Source: PALSA-612 sp963711315
GTDB taxonomy: Bacteria > Actinomycetota > Thermoleophilia > Gaiellales > Gaiellaceae
Length of the DNA stretch: 64,000 bases
Assembly (NCBI GenBank): GCA_963711315.1
Contig: CAVQDQ010000002.1
Location: forward strand, 310,001 to 374,000
Direction: 5' to 3'
Part shown: positions 32,851 through 42,137 of the stretch, piece by piece
Numbering within the stretch: the stretch's first letter is position 1
How the letters are laid out: each line of letters opens with the position of its first letter
Translations under genes and position numbers: made by a program
The notes under the pieces: model-generated
Told to the model about the DNA's origin: nothing
Seen by the model: the letters and a program-made list of their open reading frames with translations, nothing else
The model's database searches: none

Positions 32851-34766
32851 CACGAAATCCCCCAGACATGCCGGTAGTCGGGAAACAGCTTCGTCGCGTC
32901 GAGCTTGTAGACCGCGTACGAGTCGCTGTCGTAGACGAGCGTCCCGAGGCGGTTGTTCTCGTAGAAGTAGCTGCCGAGCTGCTCGCGCTCCGCGCCGGGG
33001 TGGACGAGCGGCGAAGGGCCAGTAGAGAACTTCTCGAGTGTGGGAGCCGCGAGCAGCGTCGACTTCTCGACGACGATCCACCGCACTCCCTTCACCCACA
33101 TGCGCTGCGCCGCCTGCCACCAGGTGGGGCCGCCCGCCCAGAACTCGTGCAGCACGGCGTAGCCGTGTTCGGCCGTGGCGAGCTCCGTGGGAGACCCCAC
33201 GTGCGCCTTGGTCACCGTCAGCACGCGGCGGCCGGTCGCGCCGGGAATGAAATACGCGGTGCGCGGGTCGGTGGCGACCAGCCCCGTCTCTCCCGGCGGG
33301 ATCACCTCGCCGAGCCTGTACGCATCCTGGATGCCCGTGCGGAAGTACGTGTGCGTCGGGGGAAGGCCGACGAGCGTGAGCGTCTTGAAGGCGATGGCGA
33401 AGCCGGCGGCAGTGGCCACGTAGCGTGTCGTGTGCCGAGGCAGGCCGGGAATCGCGGCGGCGACGCCGATGGCCAGCGGGATCTGAGCAGCGAGCAGGAA
33501 CCGGTACCAGATCGGGATCTGGACGCCCGCGAGGCTGCCGATCGCGCCGATCGTCCCAAGGGTGAAACAGCCCGCGAACCACAACGCCGGCACCGTGCGT
33601 CCTCGCCGCGCGAGTCGTGCGAGTCCGTAGATGCCGATCGCGCCGGCGGCCAGCATCAGTGGCCAGCGCCACCGGTCCTCGACCCAGTAGATGGACAGAC
33701 GGTTGGTGGTGATGAGCGGGTCCGATGGCGGAAGATGTGCGAGCGCGGCTGCCCAGAGGCCGAGCGCGAGCACGATGACGAAACCGCCTACGGCGAGCCA
33801 GTGCGCTCTGGTCTGGGAAGCCAGATGCCGGACGACTGTCTCCCACAGCGCGATCGAGCGCCGCACCGGCCGCGAGCCGGCGAGTGCTGTTGCGAGGAGC
33901 GGTGTCGCAGCAGCAGCGGCGACGAAGAGGCCGCCGGGCAGGCCGGTCTCCGCCATCCCGCGGCTCAGCGAGTACGCGGGCCAGAGGGAGCCGAGGGCGA
34001 AGCCGCCCAAGAGCACGTAAGACATCCCTCGCCAGCGATCGTCGCGCTGGAGGGCGAGCTGGCAGCCTCGAGTTGCGACGAGGAGCGTGAGCAGCACTCC
34101 CGTGAAAGGATGGATCGTCATCGTCGCGGCGGCGAGCAGGATCGACAGCGGAACGGCAGCGCGCCTCCGCCAATCGAGCGCGAGCAGGGTGAAGAGCAAC
34201 AGGCCGATGGCGACGTTCTGCGGGAACCAGCTCGCATAGAGGAACCCGTGCAGGCTGAGATCCGACGCCCAGATGACGTTTGCGGGGCCGAAGAGCGCCA
34301 GCAGCGCGGGCACCGCGATCCACGCCTCCCGTCTTCCGACGACGCTCCGCGCGTAGGCGAAGACGGCGAAGAGAACGAAGAACATCACGCCGATCCCGAC
34401 CAGCGAGAGCATGCGCCCGAGCGCCACGGGGTCGCGCTCCTCGCCCGACGCGCGAGTTGCCTTCCAGAGGAACGCCAGCGCCTGCGTGTACGGCTCCGCG
34501 TGCGGCGTGGCGATCTCGTTGTCGGAGAGGAACGGGCTCTGCCGCTCGAACGGCCGGTCCGCCATGTCCGGAATGAGCGCCAGGAACGTCGGCGTGTCAG
34601 AGGTGACCCGGAGGCCGTAGTCCGTCGAGCGTGCCCACAGCTGAAGTGCGACCAGGCCGGCCAGCAAGAGCACGACCACGCCCGGGAAAGCGTGGATGCG
34701 TCGCGCGTACTTCATCTGGTCGAAGACCTCGACCGGCGGCTGCGCTGAGACGCGGACGTCGATCAT
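32850..34766 (-). CDS. Large polytopic membrane protein of the polysaccharide cluster
   Basis: 638 residues with about 12 hydrophobic helices between residues 30 and 460 and a soluble C-terminal domain of about 150 residues (GLVATDPRTAYFIPGATGRR). The layout (first periplasmic loop after TM1 with acidic residues, C-terminal extracytoplasmic domain) resembles GT-C glycosyltransferases or polymerases, but I cannot name a family. It overlaps both neighbours by one base. A role in polymerisation or transfer of a lipid-linked glycan is inferred. Confidence 0.65.
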   Translation of the reverse strand: MIDVRVSAQPPVEVFDQMKYARRIHAFPGVVVLLLAGLVALQLWARSTDYGLRVTSDTPTFLALIPDMADRPFERQSPFLSDNEIATPHAEPYTQALAFLWKATRASGEERDPVALGRMLSLVGIGVMFFVLFAVFAYARSVVGRREAWIAVPALLALFGPANVIWASDLSLHGFLYASWFPQNVAIGLLLFTLLALDWRRRAAVPLSILLAAATMTIHPFTGVLLTLLVATRGCQLALQRDDRWRGMSYVLLGGFALGSLWPAYSLSRGMAETGLPGGLFVAAAAATPLLATALAGSRPVRRSIALWETVVRHLASQTRAHWLAVGGFVIVLALGLWAAALAHLPPSDPLITTNRLSIYWVEDRWRWPLMLAAGAIGIYGLARLARRGRTVPALWFAGCFTLGTIGAIGSLAGVQIPIWYRFLLAAQIPLAIGVAAAIPGLPRHTTRYVATAAGFAIAFKTLTLVGLPPTHTYFRTGIQDAYRLGEVIPPGETGLVATDPRTAYFIPGATGRRVLTVTKAHVGSPTELATAEHGYAVLHEFWAGGPTWWQAAQRMWVKGVRWIVVEKSTLLAAPTLEKFSTGPSPLVHPGAEREQLGSYFYENNRLGTLVYDSDSYAVYKLDATKLFPDYRHVWGIS

Positions 34767-35996
34767 CAGGTGGTCGGGACGGCGGGACGGGAAGTAAGGT
34801 GCAGGCCGGGCAACCGGCGGGCGGAGGCGACGGTGAGCATCGCCGCGGCCACGAGCTCGCAGAGAAGCGTGGCCGTGGCTGCGCCCGACGCGCCGAACGC
34901 CGGGGCGAGCACGACGAGAGCGACGAGGTTGACAACGAGCGAGCAGACGACCTGGAGCACGATGACACTGACGTGGTCGGCGGCGAGCAGAGCCGTGCCG
35001 AGCACGCCGTTGTAGGCGATGACGACGACCGCGGCGCAGAGGATGGCGAGCGGCAGCGCGGCGTCAGCGTATTCCGCGCCGAACACCGGCCCGAGAAGCA
35101 TGTAGCCGCCGAGGGCGAACGCGCCGGCGATCGGTGTCGAGATCGCGAGCGACCAGCTGAGCGCTCGCCGAGTGGAAGCGGGCGATTCGCCCCCCGGAGC
35201 AGCGGACAGATGGGGTAGAAGCCCCGTGGTGATCGCGTTCGGGAGCATGAGCAGCCCGAAGCCGATTGCCGAGGCGACCGTGAAGGCAGCCGTTTCCTCC
35301 GGCGTCGAGAGCAAGGCAAGGCCGACCGTGCCCGCGCGGTAGTAGAAGACGGTGGCGATCGCCATCACGCCGAGCGGCAATGCCCGGCGTAGCGCAGCCC
35401 AGCGTGCGATACGCGATCCGGGACGCCCACGCTTGCCGGCAACGGCAAACGACGCAAGCGAGAGCACCATCGCACAGACGAGCCCGAGTAACACGGCCTC
35501 GGCCGTCGCCCATGCCGCGACGGCAACACCTGTCAGCGCGAGCGCAAGCACTGAGAAGACGAGCTTCTGCACCGCCTCCGGCTGCATGTCCTGGCCTGCG
35601 CGGAAGTAGCCGATGAGGCTCATCGCGAGCGCGCCCAGCACCGCGAGCACCGCGGCGCCGATCCACATGACAGGCGCTTCCAGCGCAGTGCCGACGATGG
35701 CCGCCGAGAGCAGCACGCAGCACGACGGCCGGCAGCCGAGCTACAACCAGTGCGGAGAGCAGCGCGCCACGCGCCCCCGCGTCGCGAGCTCCGTCGCGGG
35801 TGATGGCCAGGCCGGAGCCGGCATCCAGACAGACGGCGAGGATCCCCGAGACAGCCATGGCCGTGCCGAGGATCGCGAGCTCGTCCGTCGACAGCGTCCT
35901 CGCGGCGATCACGAGCACGAGCAGCAGGCCGATCTTCGACGCGAGGTCGCCCGCGAATGCCAGCCCCGAGTTGGTAGCCAGCCTGCGGGGCCTCAT
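34766..35996 (-). CDS. Polysaccharide flippase (Wzx/MATE-like), one frameshift
   Basis: About 409 residues with 12 or more helices, starting with the usual TNSGLAFAGDLASKIGLLLV and containing AILGTAMAVSGILAVCLDAG. It belongs to the oligosaccharide flippase superfamily that moves undecaprenyl-linked repeat units outward. The frame changes near 35717; removing one base gives LPAVVLVLLSAAIVGTAL (+1). It overlaps the GT4 gene upstream by four bases and the membrane-protein gene downstream by one. Confidence 0.84.
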
Positions 35997-37129
35997 GCGG
36001 CGTCCTCGATGGCAGCGGCGAGGAGGTCGGCATAGCGGGCGAATGACGTCGCCTCCTGGTCGCCGGCGATGGCGGCGTCGAAGCGGTGAGGATCGAGCGC
36101 GAGTTGCTCGATCGCCTGGGCAAGGGCTGCGGGGTCGCCCGGTGGCGTGAGCAGTCCCGTGCGGCCGTGGTCGACTGCGGCCGGCAACCCGCCGACGTCG
36201 GTTGCGACGACCGGCTTCCCGTAGGCGTATCCGAGCTGCGCCACGCCGGACTGCGTTGCCGAGTGGTAGGGGAGAACGACCGCATCGGCGGCCGAGAACG
36301 CGAGCGCGGCGTCCTCGTTCGAGACGTAGCCGTCGTGGATCTCGACGCGGTCGCCGAGATCCAGCTGCTCGACGAGAGCGTCGTAGCGCGCACGGCCTTC
36401 CCAGAAGCGTCCGGCGACGAGCAGCCTCACGTCGAGCTCGCGGGGCAAGCGCGCGAGCGCCTCGAGTGCCGTGTCGAGCCCCTTGTACGGCCGCACGGCG
36501 CCGAAGAACAGCAACAGCAACCGCGGGCTCCCTAGTCTCTCCCGTGTCGCGATGACTGCGCTCGACGTCGGCGTCTCCGCGAGGTCCTCGGCGACGAAGC
36601 GGGGATGGAACGACTCCAGCACGGGAATGCGCTCGAGACCCAGGTCCGCAAGCTCGGCGGCCTGGTGCGGTGCGTGTGTGACCAGCAGGTCGGCGTTGCC
36701 GAGCACTGATCGCGTCAGCGCGCGCGAGCCAGCGAACGGTTCGTGCGGCACGACGTTGTGGCAGATGACGACCCGGTGCACGCCTGGGGGCGCATGGCGT
36801 AGCAACCAGCGGTAGGGTGGGCTCATCACCGCGTGGATCCAGGGCAGCACGAGCGCCGTGGCCCGAAAAGCGTCGACACGGTGGAGTGCCGCCCGCCAGG
36901 TAAGCGGGTTGATCCAGTCGAGCACGGGATCCGCTTGGACCGAGCCCGGCGGGCGGGAGCGATCATCGCGGTCGGAGCCGCGGTAGAGGAAAGGCGGGTA
37001 CAGCCGCCGCCAGCCGACGAGCTCGACCGGGCAACGGTGCTCCAGCGCTCCCACCATGGCCGTGTTGAACGCCGCCGCGCCTACCGTCAGCGGGAGCACG
37101 GGGGCGAGCACAGCGATGCGGGCGCCCAC
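35993..37129 (-). CDS. Family 4 glycosyltransferase
   Basis: A 378-residue GT-B enzyme. The N-terminal domain begins ARIAVLAPVLPLTVGAAAF; the C-terminal donor domain has LLFFGAVRPYKGLDTALEA and the donor-binding segment SATQSGVAQLGYAYGKPVVA, where the usual EX7E glutamates are replaced by Gln. The GTG at 37129 shares one base with the TAG of the upstream gene (TAGTG) and gives a normal N-terminus; an ATG nine codons earlier is possible. Confidence 0.88.
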   Translation of the reverse strand: MGARIAVLAPVLPLTVGAAAFNTAMVGALEHRCPVELVGWRRLYPPFLYRGSDRDDRSRPPGSVQADPVLDWINPLTWRAALHRVDAFRATALVLPWIHAVMSPPYRWLLRHAPPGVHRVVICHNVVPHEPFAGSRALTRSVLGNADLLVTHAPHQAAELADLGLERIPVLESFHPRFVAEDLAETPTSSAVIATRERLGSPRLLLLFFGAVRPYKGLDTALEALARLPRELDVRLLVAGRFWEGRARYDALVEQLDLGDRVEIHDGYVSNEDAALAFSAADAVVLPYHSATQSGVAQLGYAYGKPVVATDVGGLPAAVDHGRTGLLTPPGDPAALAQAIEQLALDPHRFDAAIAGDQEATSFARYADLLAAAIEDAA

Positions 37130-38175
37130 TACCGCACCCTGTTGTCCATCGCCCATGGCTCCCTGTCCTCCGTACCGAGATCCGCCTCGAGTCGCTTGAG
37201 GCGGTAAAGCGCGTCCTCGAGCAACCGCCGGTTGGTGTTGACGCCGTCAGCGATCAGCCCGCTCAGGAAGAGCGCACCGCTCAACCCGAAGGCGATCAGC
37301 GTGGCCAGCAGAGCGGGCAGGTGCATGCCGCCGTCGCCATAGCCCACGAGGAACCACCCCATGAACGCGACTCCCGCGACCAGAGCAACGAGTGCCGCCC
37401 GCCCGAAGACCGAGAGGGGGGAAGAGTGAAGTGTCGTGCGTAGGGCCTGCGTTCCCGTCGTGCCGATGTAGCGGCGGACGGAGTGCGTCATCCGCGACTC
37501 CCCGAACTGCCTGCGCAGTGCAGGGATCTCCACTTCGGCCACGGCCAGCCGCTTGCGCGCCGCCTGGATGAGGCTGTCGAGCGTGTACGTGTAGTCGCCG
37601 ACGACGTTGAGCTTCAGGAGTGACTCGCGCGAGAAGGCACGAAAGCCTGAAGTGACGTCTTGCACGGGCACCTTGAACGCTCGACGGAAGAGCCACGACA
37701 CCAGCCGGTTGCCGTACCGGCGCACGGGCGTTCCGGAGGTCTTGTCCGTGAGGCGGCGCACACCGACGACGATGTCGGCCTCACCTGCGAGGATCGGCGC
37801 GACGAGGTTCGGGATCAGCATCGGATCGTGCTGACCGTCGGCGTCGAGATGGACGACGACGTCGCAGCGCCGCGCGAGGGCCAGTCCGACGCCGTGATTG
37901 AACGACGCCACGAGACCGCGGTTGCGGCTGTGCGTGATGACCCGGTCTGCGCCGGCGGCGGTCGCCCGCTCGTTCGTCGCATCTGTCGAGCCGTCGTCGA
38001 CGACGATGATCTCGACCTCGTTGCAGCCGAGGATGTGCCTCGGCACCCCCTCTACGACGGAGCCGACCGTCTCCTCCTCGTTCAACGCGGGAATGACGAC
38101 GCCCAGCTTTCGAGAAGTGAGCCCCTGCGGGGCCTCTCGATGTGGCGGTTGGGCTGTCTTGAGCTCGACGGTCAT
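37129..38175 (-). CDS. Membrane-anchored GT2, dolichol-phosphate mannosyltransferase-like
   Basis: A 348-residue protein, first gene of the polysaccharide operon. The GT-A domain has LGVVIPALNEEETVGSVVEG, IIVVDDGSTDATNE, HLDADGQHDPMLIP (DxD metal site) and the DPM signature QDVTSGFRAFSRESLLKLN. Two transmembrane helices near the C-terminus (about residues 250-310) anchor it. Such enzymes load a sugar on polyprenyl phosphate, which would feed the GT-C-like members of the cluster. Confidence 0.9.
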   Translation of the reverse strand: MTVELKTAQPPHREAPQGLTSRKLGVVIPALNEEETVGSVVEGVPRHILGCNEVEIIVVDDGSTDATNERATAAGADRVITHSRNRGLVASFNHGVGLALARRCDVVVHLDADGQHDPMLIPNLVAPILAGEADIVVGVRRLTDKTSGTPVRRYGNRLVSWLFRRAFKVPVQDVTSGFRAFSRESLLKLNVVGDYTYTLDSLIQAARKRLAVAEVEIPALRRQFGESRMTHSVRRYIGTTGTQALRTTLHSSPLSVFGRAALVALVAGVAFMGWFLVGYGDGGMHLPALLATLIAFGLSGALFLSGLIADGVNTNRRLLEDALYRLKRLEADLGTEDREPWAMDNRVR

Positions 38176-38199
38176 GGGGTCGCATGGCCGGCGCGTCAG

Positions 38200-38221
38200 G
38201 CGGGCGGCCGTCGCCGCCCGC
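38200..38221 (-). terminator. Hairpin between the coiled-coil gene and the polysaccharide operon
   Basis: A perfect 9-bp GC-only stem (38200-38208 with 38213-38221) closes a CGTC loop. It lies 45 bases behind the minus-strand gene ending at 38266 and 25 bases before the operon start, so it should separate their transcription. No U-run. Confidence 0.55.
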
Positions 38222-38265
38222 GCTGTTATTGCTCGCTTGACGCGCTCGGCACGTCGGTGTTCGCG

Positions 38266-38667
38266 CTATCCGGTCGCGACGCAGGAGCTGCCGCTGAGGC
38301 GGTACCCCTGATCGCAGGCTCGGGACTTGGCATTCGCCAGTGCCTTCGCGAGGCCCTTGACCTTGGCCTGTGCCTTGGCGATGGACTTCTTGAGCGCAGC
38401 CTTCTTGGCCGGCGTCTTCGCGCTTGCGTACTGCTTGTTCAGCGAGTTGACGCTGGCCTTCGCCTTCGCGAGCTGCTTCTGAAGCGCGCGAACCTGGGCC
38501 ATGGCCGAGGCGTGCGGCTTCTGGACGCGAGGCTTCGGTGCGGGCGCGACCGTCGTGCGAGATGCACTGCGGAACGCGTCAGAGCTACCCGCCGTCGCCA
38601 CGGCTGCCGTGACAACGGCCAGGACCCCGGCAATCACCAGGGCAGGAAGCCGATGGCGCTGGGTCAT
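38266..38667 (-). CDS. Small secreted Lys/Ala-rich coiled-coil protein
   Basis: 133 residues with an N-terminal signal peptide or anchor (LPALVIAGVLAVVTAAVATA). It continues as a long helical segment rich in Lys and Ala (VRALQKQLAKAKASVNSLNK) with heptad spacing. It ends in a short Cys pair unit (CDQGYRLSGSSCVATG) resembling half an EGF-like knuckle. A good Shine-Dalgarno sequence (AGGAG) precedes the ATG. Family not recognised; an extracellular or wall-associated structural protein is conceivable. Confidence 0.7.
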   Translation of the reverse strand: MTQRHRLPALVIAGVLAVVTAAVATAGSSDAFRSASRTTVAPAPKPRVQKPHASAMAQVRALQKQLAKAKASVNSLNKQYASAKTPAKKAALKKSIAKAQAKVKGLAKALANAKSRACDQGYRLSGSSCVATG

Positions 38668-38794
38668 TGTGATACTCCTCCTGGGTCGTCGAGACGGGAG
38701 GATCCCGGCTCAAAGGCACGTATCGGTCACGATTTCGCGGCGCGTTAGGCGACGAACCACCCGTCTGGGGGATGCCGGTGATCGGGCCGGAAAT

Positions 38795-40213
38795 TCAGCC
38801 GGACATGGCCGAAACGGTCAACTCCCGCGCACCGCGGCGGGTGTCCGGCCACACGGCGATCGTCCGGCCACGATAGGACGCGAGCCCGGACATCCAGCCA
38901 AGGAAGCGGCCGTCGAAGTAGCGCTCGGCGCGGGGATACGAAGGCACGTTCGAGATCACGCGAACTCGGCCTCGACGCCAGAGCAGGCGATCCATTCGGC
39001 CAGTGGCCGCGTCCGCCTGGCTGAAGGACACGACGACGCCTCCGCTGGGATCAGACGCAACTGCCGGCAACAACTGGTCGCCGCCCAGATCATGGAGCGC
39101 GCGCACGCCCTTCGGCGTCCACAGGTAAATGCGGCCTCTCCCGGAGTCGGCTGACGCCCAGACGACGTGTGGCACGCCCTTCGAGACCGCGACCGCCGGC
39201 ACCGAGCTCGTATCGACGTCGAAGCCCGGCAGCGGGTCGGGCAGGTCGCGGAAGCCGGACGGGCTGATCGTCCTCGGCTCGTTCCAGCCCTGCTTCGGGC
39301 TCCAGTGCGCGATCCTGATCGAGCCCGAGTTGGCGACGGCGTCCGGATACTCCTCCCACGCGAGCCAGAAACCGCCACGGCCGTCGCCGGCAGGCGCGGC
39401 GCCTTGCGAGTAGCGGGTGCCTGGCACGTCGAGCACGCGTCTCGGAGCTGCCGGCCTCGGCCCGGCCGGCACGAGTGCGACCTTGAGCGGCGACTCGACC
39501 GCGTTGCCCTCACAGGAGTCGAACGTCGCCCAGGCGTAGAAGACCGTGTTGCCGTCGACGGCGAAGCCGGGCCGATCCTGGAGCACGTCCTTCCCATTTT
39601 GCGCCAGCTCCGTGCGGCTCCAGCGGCCCGTCGCGGGGTCGCGCCGCAGCAGCTCGACGCCGCCGACCTCACACTTCGTGTAGCTGAAGAACATGCCCGC
39701 GTAGTAGACGACGCCGCGCCTGTCGATCGCGATCAGCGGGTCGCCGCCGGCGTTCGTCTCGCCGTGAGGAAAGATGTCGAGGGGGCCGGCGTCCGACCAG
39801 CGGCGGCCGTCCCGCGACCAGTAGAAGCCGAACTGCGGCTCGCCGTTGTACGAGTTGTAGTCGGCCGCTGCGGCGACGACGAGGTTCCCGTTCGCGGCGA
39901 TGGTCGGCTCAACGGCGGGGAAGCCGTCGCTCTTGCAGTTAGCGACGGTGTTCGTCGGACCGGGCCGGAGGCAGCTCACGGTGCTGCTCCTGGCCCGTCG
40001 CCCTTTTTTTGAGGCCTGCCCGACGGCGAAGGGCTGGAGGATCGCGGAAGCCCGTTCGGGCCGCTTCAACAGCTCACGCTTCGACCCCGAGCTTCCGTCG
40101 CTGCGCAGCTGCGGCGTGAGCATCACGAGGGTCGCCGCGCAAATCGCCACGACGAATGCCACGACGTACCCGATCGGGACGTCTGCAATGAAGAAATGCC
40201 GCCCGGAATCCAC
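38795..40213 (-). CDS. Secreted sialidase-like beta-propeller protein
   Basis: 472 residues. One N-terminal helix (GYVVAFVVAICAATLVML) anchors or exports it. The rest is a repetitive beta structure with BNR/Asp-box-like motifs (FGFYWSRDGRRWSDAG) and repeated hydrophobic-aromatic blades (GGFWLAWEEYPD, PHVVWASADSGRGRIY). Such propellers occur in exo-sialidases and related glycan-binding proteins; the catalytic Arg triad was not verified. GTG start with GGAAGAG upstream. It stands alone between the coiled-coil gene and the cyclase fusion. Confidence 0.68.
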   Translation of the reverse strand: MDSGRHFFIADVPIGYVVAFVVAICAATLVMLTPQLRSDGSSGSKRELLKRPERASAILQPFAVGQASKKGRRARSSTVSCLRPGPTNTVANCKSDGFPAVEPTIAANGNLVVAAAADYNSYNGEPQFGFYWSRDGRRWSDAGPLDIFPHGETNAGGDPLIAIDRRGVVYYAGMFFSYTKCEVGGVELLRRDPATGRWSRTELAQNGKDVLQDRPGFAVDGNTVFYAWATFDSCEGNAVESPLKVALVPAGPRPAAPRRVLDVPGTRYSQGAAPAGDGRGGFWLAWEEYPDAVANSGSIRIAHWSPKQGWNEPRTISPSGFRDLPDPLPGFDVDTSSVPAVAVSKGVPHVVWASADSGRGRIYLWTPKGVRALHDLGGDQLLPAVASDPSGGVVVSFSQADAATGRMDRLLWRRGRVRVISNVPSYPRAERYFDGRFLGWMSGLASYRGRTIAVWPDTRRGARELTVSAMSG

Positions 40214-40265
40214 GATGTCTCTTCCGCTCTCATCGGCACCGGGTGCTGTGGACTCAACCTGTCTG

Positions 40266-41606
40266 TCAGCTGCGAACTGCGTATAGGCGCCACGTACCCG
40301 GCACTCCCTTGAGCTCAGCCGTTCCTCGATCCTCGAACACGATGTCGGACCCGGCCACGAGATCCTTCACCGTGCTCGAAACGAGCACCTCTCCGGGCGC
40401 CGCTTGTCCTGCGACTCGGGCGCCGATGTGCACGGCGACGCCGCTGAGCTTCTCGCCGACAACTTCGCACTCGCCTGTGTGGACGCCCGCCCGGATTTCG
40501 ATTCCGAGATCCGTGATCGACTCGACAGCAGCGCAGGCGCAGCGAATCGCCCGAGCCGGTCCGGCGAAGGCGGCGAGGAACCCGTCGCCCGCAGTATCGA
40601 TCTCGCGGCCGCGAAAGCGCTCGAGCTCCGCCCGTATCCGTGCGTGGTGCAGCTCGAGCAAGTCCCGCCAGCGACGGTCGCCGAGCTCCGACGCCTGCTC
40701 GGTGGAGCCGACGATGTCGGTGAACAGAACCGTCGTGAGCACACGGTCGGGCTCGACGGGCTCACGCACGCCGGTGAGGAACTGCTGAATCTCGCCGGCC
40801 ACGACCTCCGCATCTGCGTACCAGGGCAAGTGATCCTCGCTCTCGAGTTCGATGTAGCGGGCGCCGCGGATGTGCTCCGCCAGGTAGCGGCCGTTCTCGA
40901 CAAGACAGACGCGGTCGCCCCGGGCATGCACCACGAGCGTTGGAGCGCGGACGCTCGGGATGACGTCGCGCACGTCGATCTCGAAGGCGATGCGCATGAA
41001 AGCTATTGCGTCCCCGGGGCTGGCCGACTCGACGAGCCGGCGGTGCCAGGCTTCGACTGCGCTCTTGTCGCCCACGGCGCTGGGGGACCGGCTCGCGGCC
41101 GCGCGTTCCGCCTGCTCGGGGGTGCCCCAGCGCTCAAGCACGCCGCGCATGCTTTCTTCGAAGACCTCCCGCGTGCTCTCGCCCCAAGGCCAGTCGTCCG
41201 TCGTCTCCTCTTTGACCTCTGCGCCGACGAGCAGAAGGGCGAGCGTGCGCTCCGGGTACGTCGCCGCGAAGAGGATCGACATCGGCCCACCCTCCGACTG
41301 CCCGAACAAGGCTGCTCGCTCGGAGCCGACCGCGTCCATCACCGCGCGCACATCGTCCATGCGCTCTTCGAGCGTCCCGAACGGGACGTGATCGGAGAGC
41401 CCCATCCCGCGCTTGTCGAATAGGATCAGCCGCGAGAACGAGGCGAGGCGCTCGCAGAAGCGGCGCCGCGGAGGATCAGCCCACATTGCACCCAGGTGCG
41501 TGAGGAAGCCGTCGACGAGCACGAGGTCCGGCGGACCGCGTCCGAGGACCTGGTAGGCGATGTGCACATCGCCGTTTCTGACGTAGCGAACATCTTGGAT
41601 GGCCAC
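40266..41606 (-). CDS. Alpha/beta hydrolase fused to a class III nucleotide cyclase domain
   Basis: About 446 residues. Residues 1-270 are an alpha/beta hydrolase: oxyanion segment DLVLVDGFLTHLGAMW, nucleophile elbow FGQSEGG (Ser), Asp in LVVHARGDRVCLV and His in SEDHLPWY. Residues 290-446 are a class III cyclase: first metal Asp in VLFTDIVGSTEQASELGD, second in DTAGDGFLAAF, and GVHTGECE. This architecture is known in actinobacteria and mycobacteria but its ligand is unknown; the hydrolase part may act as sensor. GTG 41606 is preferred because a longer start would overlap smpB. Confidence 0.88.
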   Translation of the reverse strand: MAIQDVRYVRNGDVHIAYQVLGRGPPDLVLVDGFLTHLGAMWADPPRRRFCERLASFSRLILFDKRGMGLSDHVPFGTLEERMDDVRAVMDAVGSERAALFGQSEGGPMSILFAATYPERTLALLLVGAEVKEETTDDWPWGESTREVFEESMRGVLERWGTPEQAERAAASRSPSAVGDKSAVEAWHRRLVESASPGDAIAFMRIAFEIDVRDVIPSVRAPTLVVHARGDRVCLVENGRYLAEHIRGARYIELESEDHLPWYADAEVVAGEIQQFLTGVREPVEPDRVLTTVLFTDIVGSTEQASELGDRRWRDLLELHHARIRAELERFRGREIDTAGDGFLAAFAGPARAIRCACAAVESITDLGIEIRAGVHTGECEVVGEKLSGVAVHIGARVAGQAAPGEVLVSSTVKDLVAGSDIVFEDRGTAELKGVPGTWRLYAVRS

Positions 41607-41626
41607 GGAGACCGAATTTAGCGCCC

Positions 41627-41632
41627 TAGACT
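41627..41632 (+). promoter_or_regulatory. Candidate -10 box for smpB
   Basis: TAGACT ends six bases before the smpB GTG at 41639; no Shine-Dalgarno sequence intervenes. The region lies between divergent genes, so a promoter is required here. Confidence 0.5.
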
Positions 41633-41638
41633 TCATGC

Positions 41639-42109
41639 GTGGCGAAGCTCCAGCGCACAAAGGTCATTGCTGACAACCGCAAGGCGCGGCACGACTACAC
41701 GCTCCTCGAGCGCGTCGAGGCCGGCCTGCAGCTCGTAGGCACGGAGGTGAAGTCGCTGCGCGCGAACGGCGCGTCGCTCGCGCAGGCCCATGCCGAGGAG
41801 CGTGGGGGGGAGCTGTGGCTCGTCGGCGCTCACATCTCGCCCTACGACCCGAGTGGCTCGGCCGCCGGCCACGAGCCCGAGCGCGACCGCAAGCTGCTCC
41901 TGCATCGGCGTGAGATCGACCGTCTCGCCGGCCGCGTGCGCGAACGTGGTTTGACCCTCGTGCCGACGAGGCTCTACTTCAAGGACGGGCGCGCGAAGGT
42001 GGAGATCGCCCTCGCGCGCGGGAAGGAGCTCCGCGACAAGCGGCGCGACATCGCAAAGCGCGACGCCGACCGCCAGATCGAGCGTGCGCTCAGGTCGCGC
42101 AATCGCTGA
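41639..42109 (+). CDS. smpB: SsrA-binding protein SmpB
   Basis: A 156-residue partner of tmRNA in ribosome rescue. The OB-fold core is clear: NRKARHDYTLLERVEAGLQL, GTEVKSLRANGASL, and the C-terminal basic tail (GKELRDKRRDIAKRDADRQI) that enters the decoding centre. Length is normal. ssrA follows 28 bases downstream on the same strand, so protein and RNA partners are adjacent. Confidence 0.96.
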   Translation: MAKLQRTKVIADNRKARHDYTLLERVEAGLQLVGTEVKSLRANGASLAQAHAEERGGELWLVGAHISPYDPSGSAAGHEPERDRKLLLHRREIDRLAGRVRERGLTLVPTRLYFKDGRAKVEIALARGKELRDKRRDIAKRDADRQIERALRSRNR

Positions 42110-42113
42110 CGGC

Positions 42114-42119
42114 TACAAT
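42114..42119 (+). promoter_or_regulatory. Candidate -10 box for ssrA
   Basis: TACAAT, close to the sigma-70 consensus, lies 18 bases before the mature tmRNA 5' end and directly after the smpB stop. Transcription would start near 42126, and RNase P would trim the leader. No convincing -35 was seen. Confidence 0.5.
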
Positions 42120-42137
42120 GAGTGTGCAAGGACATAC

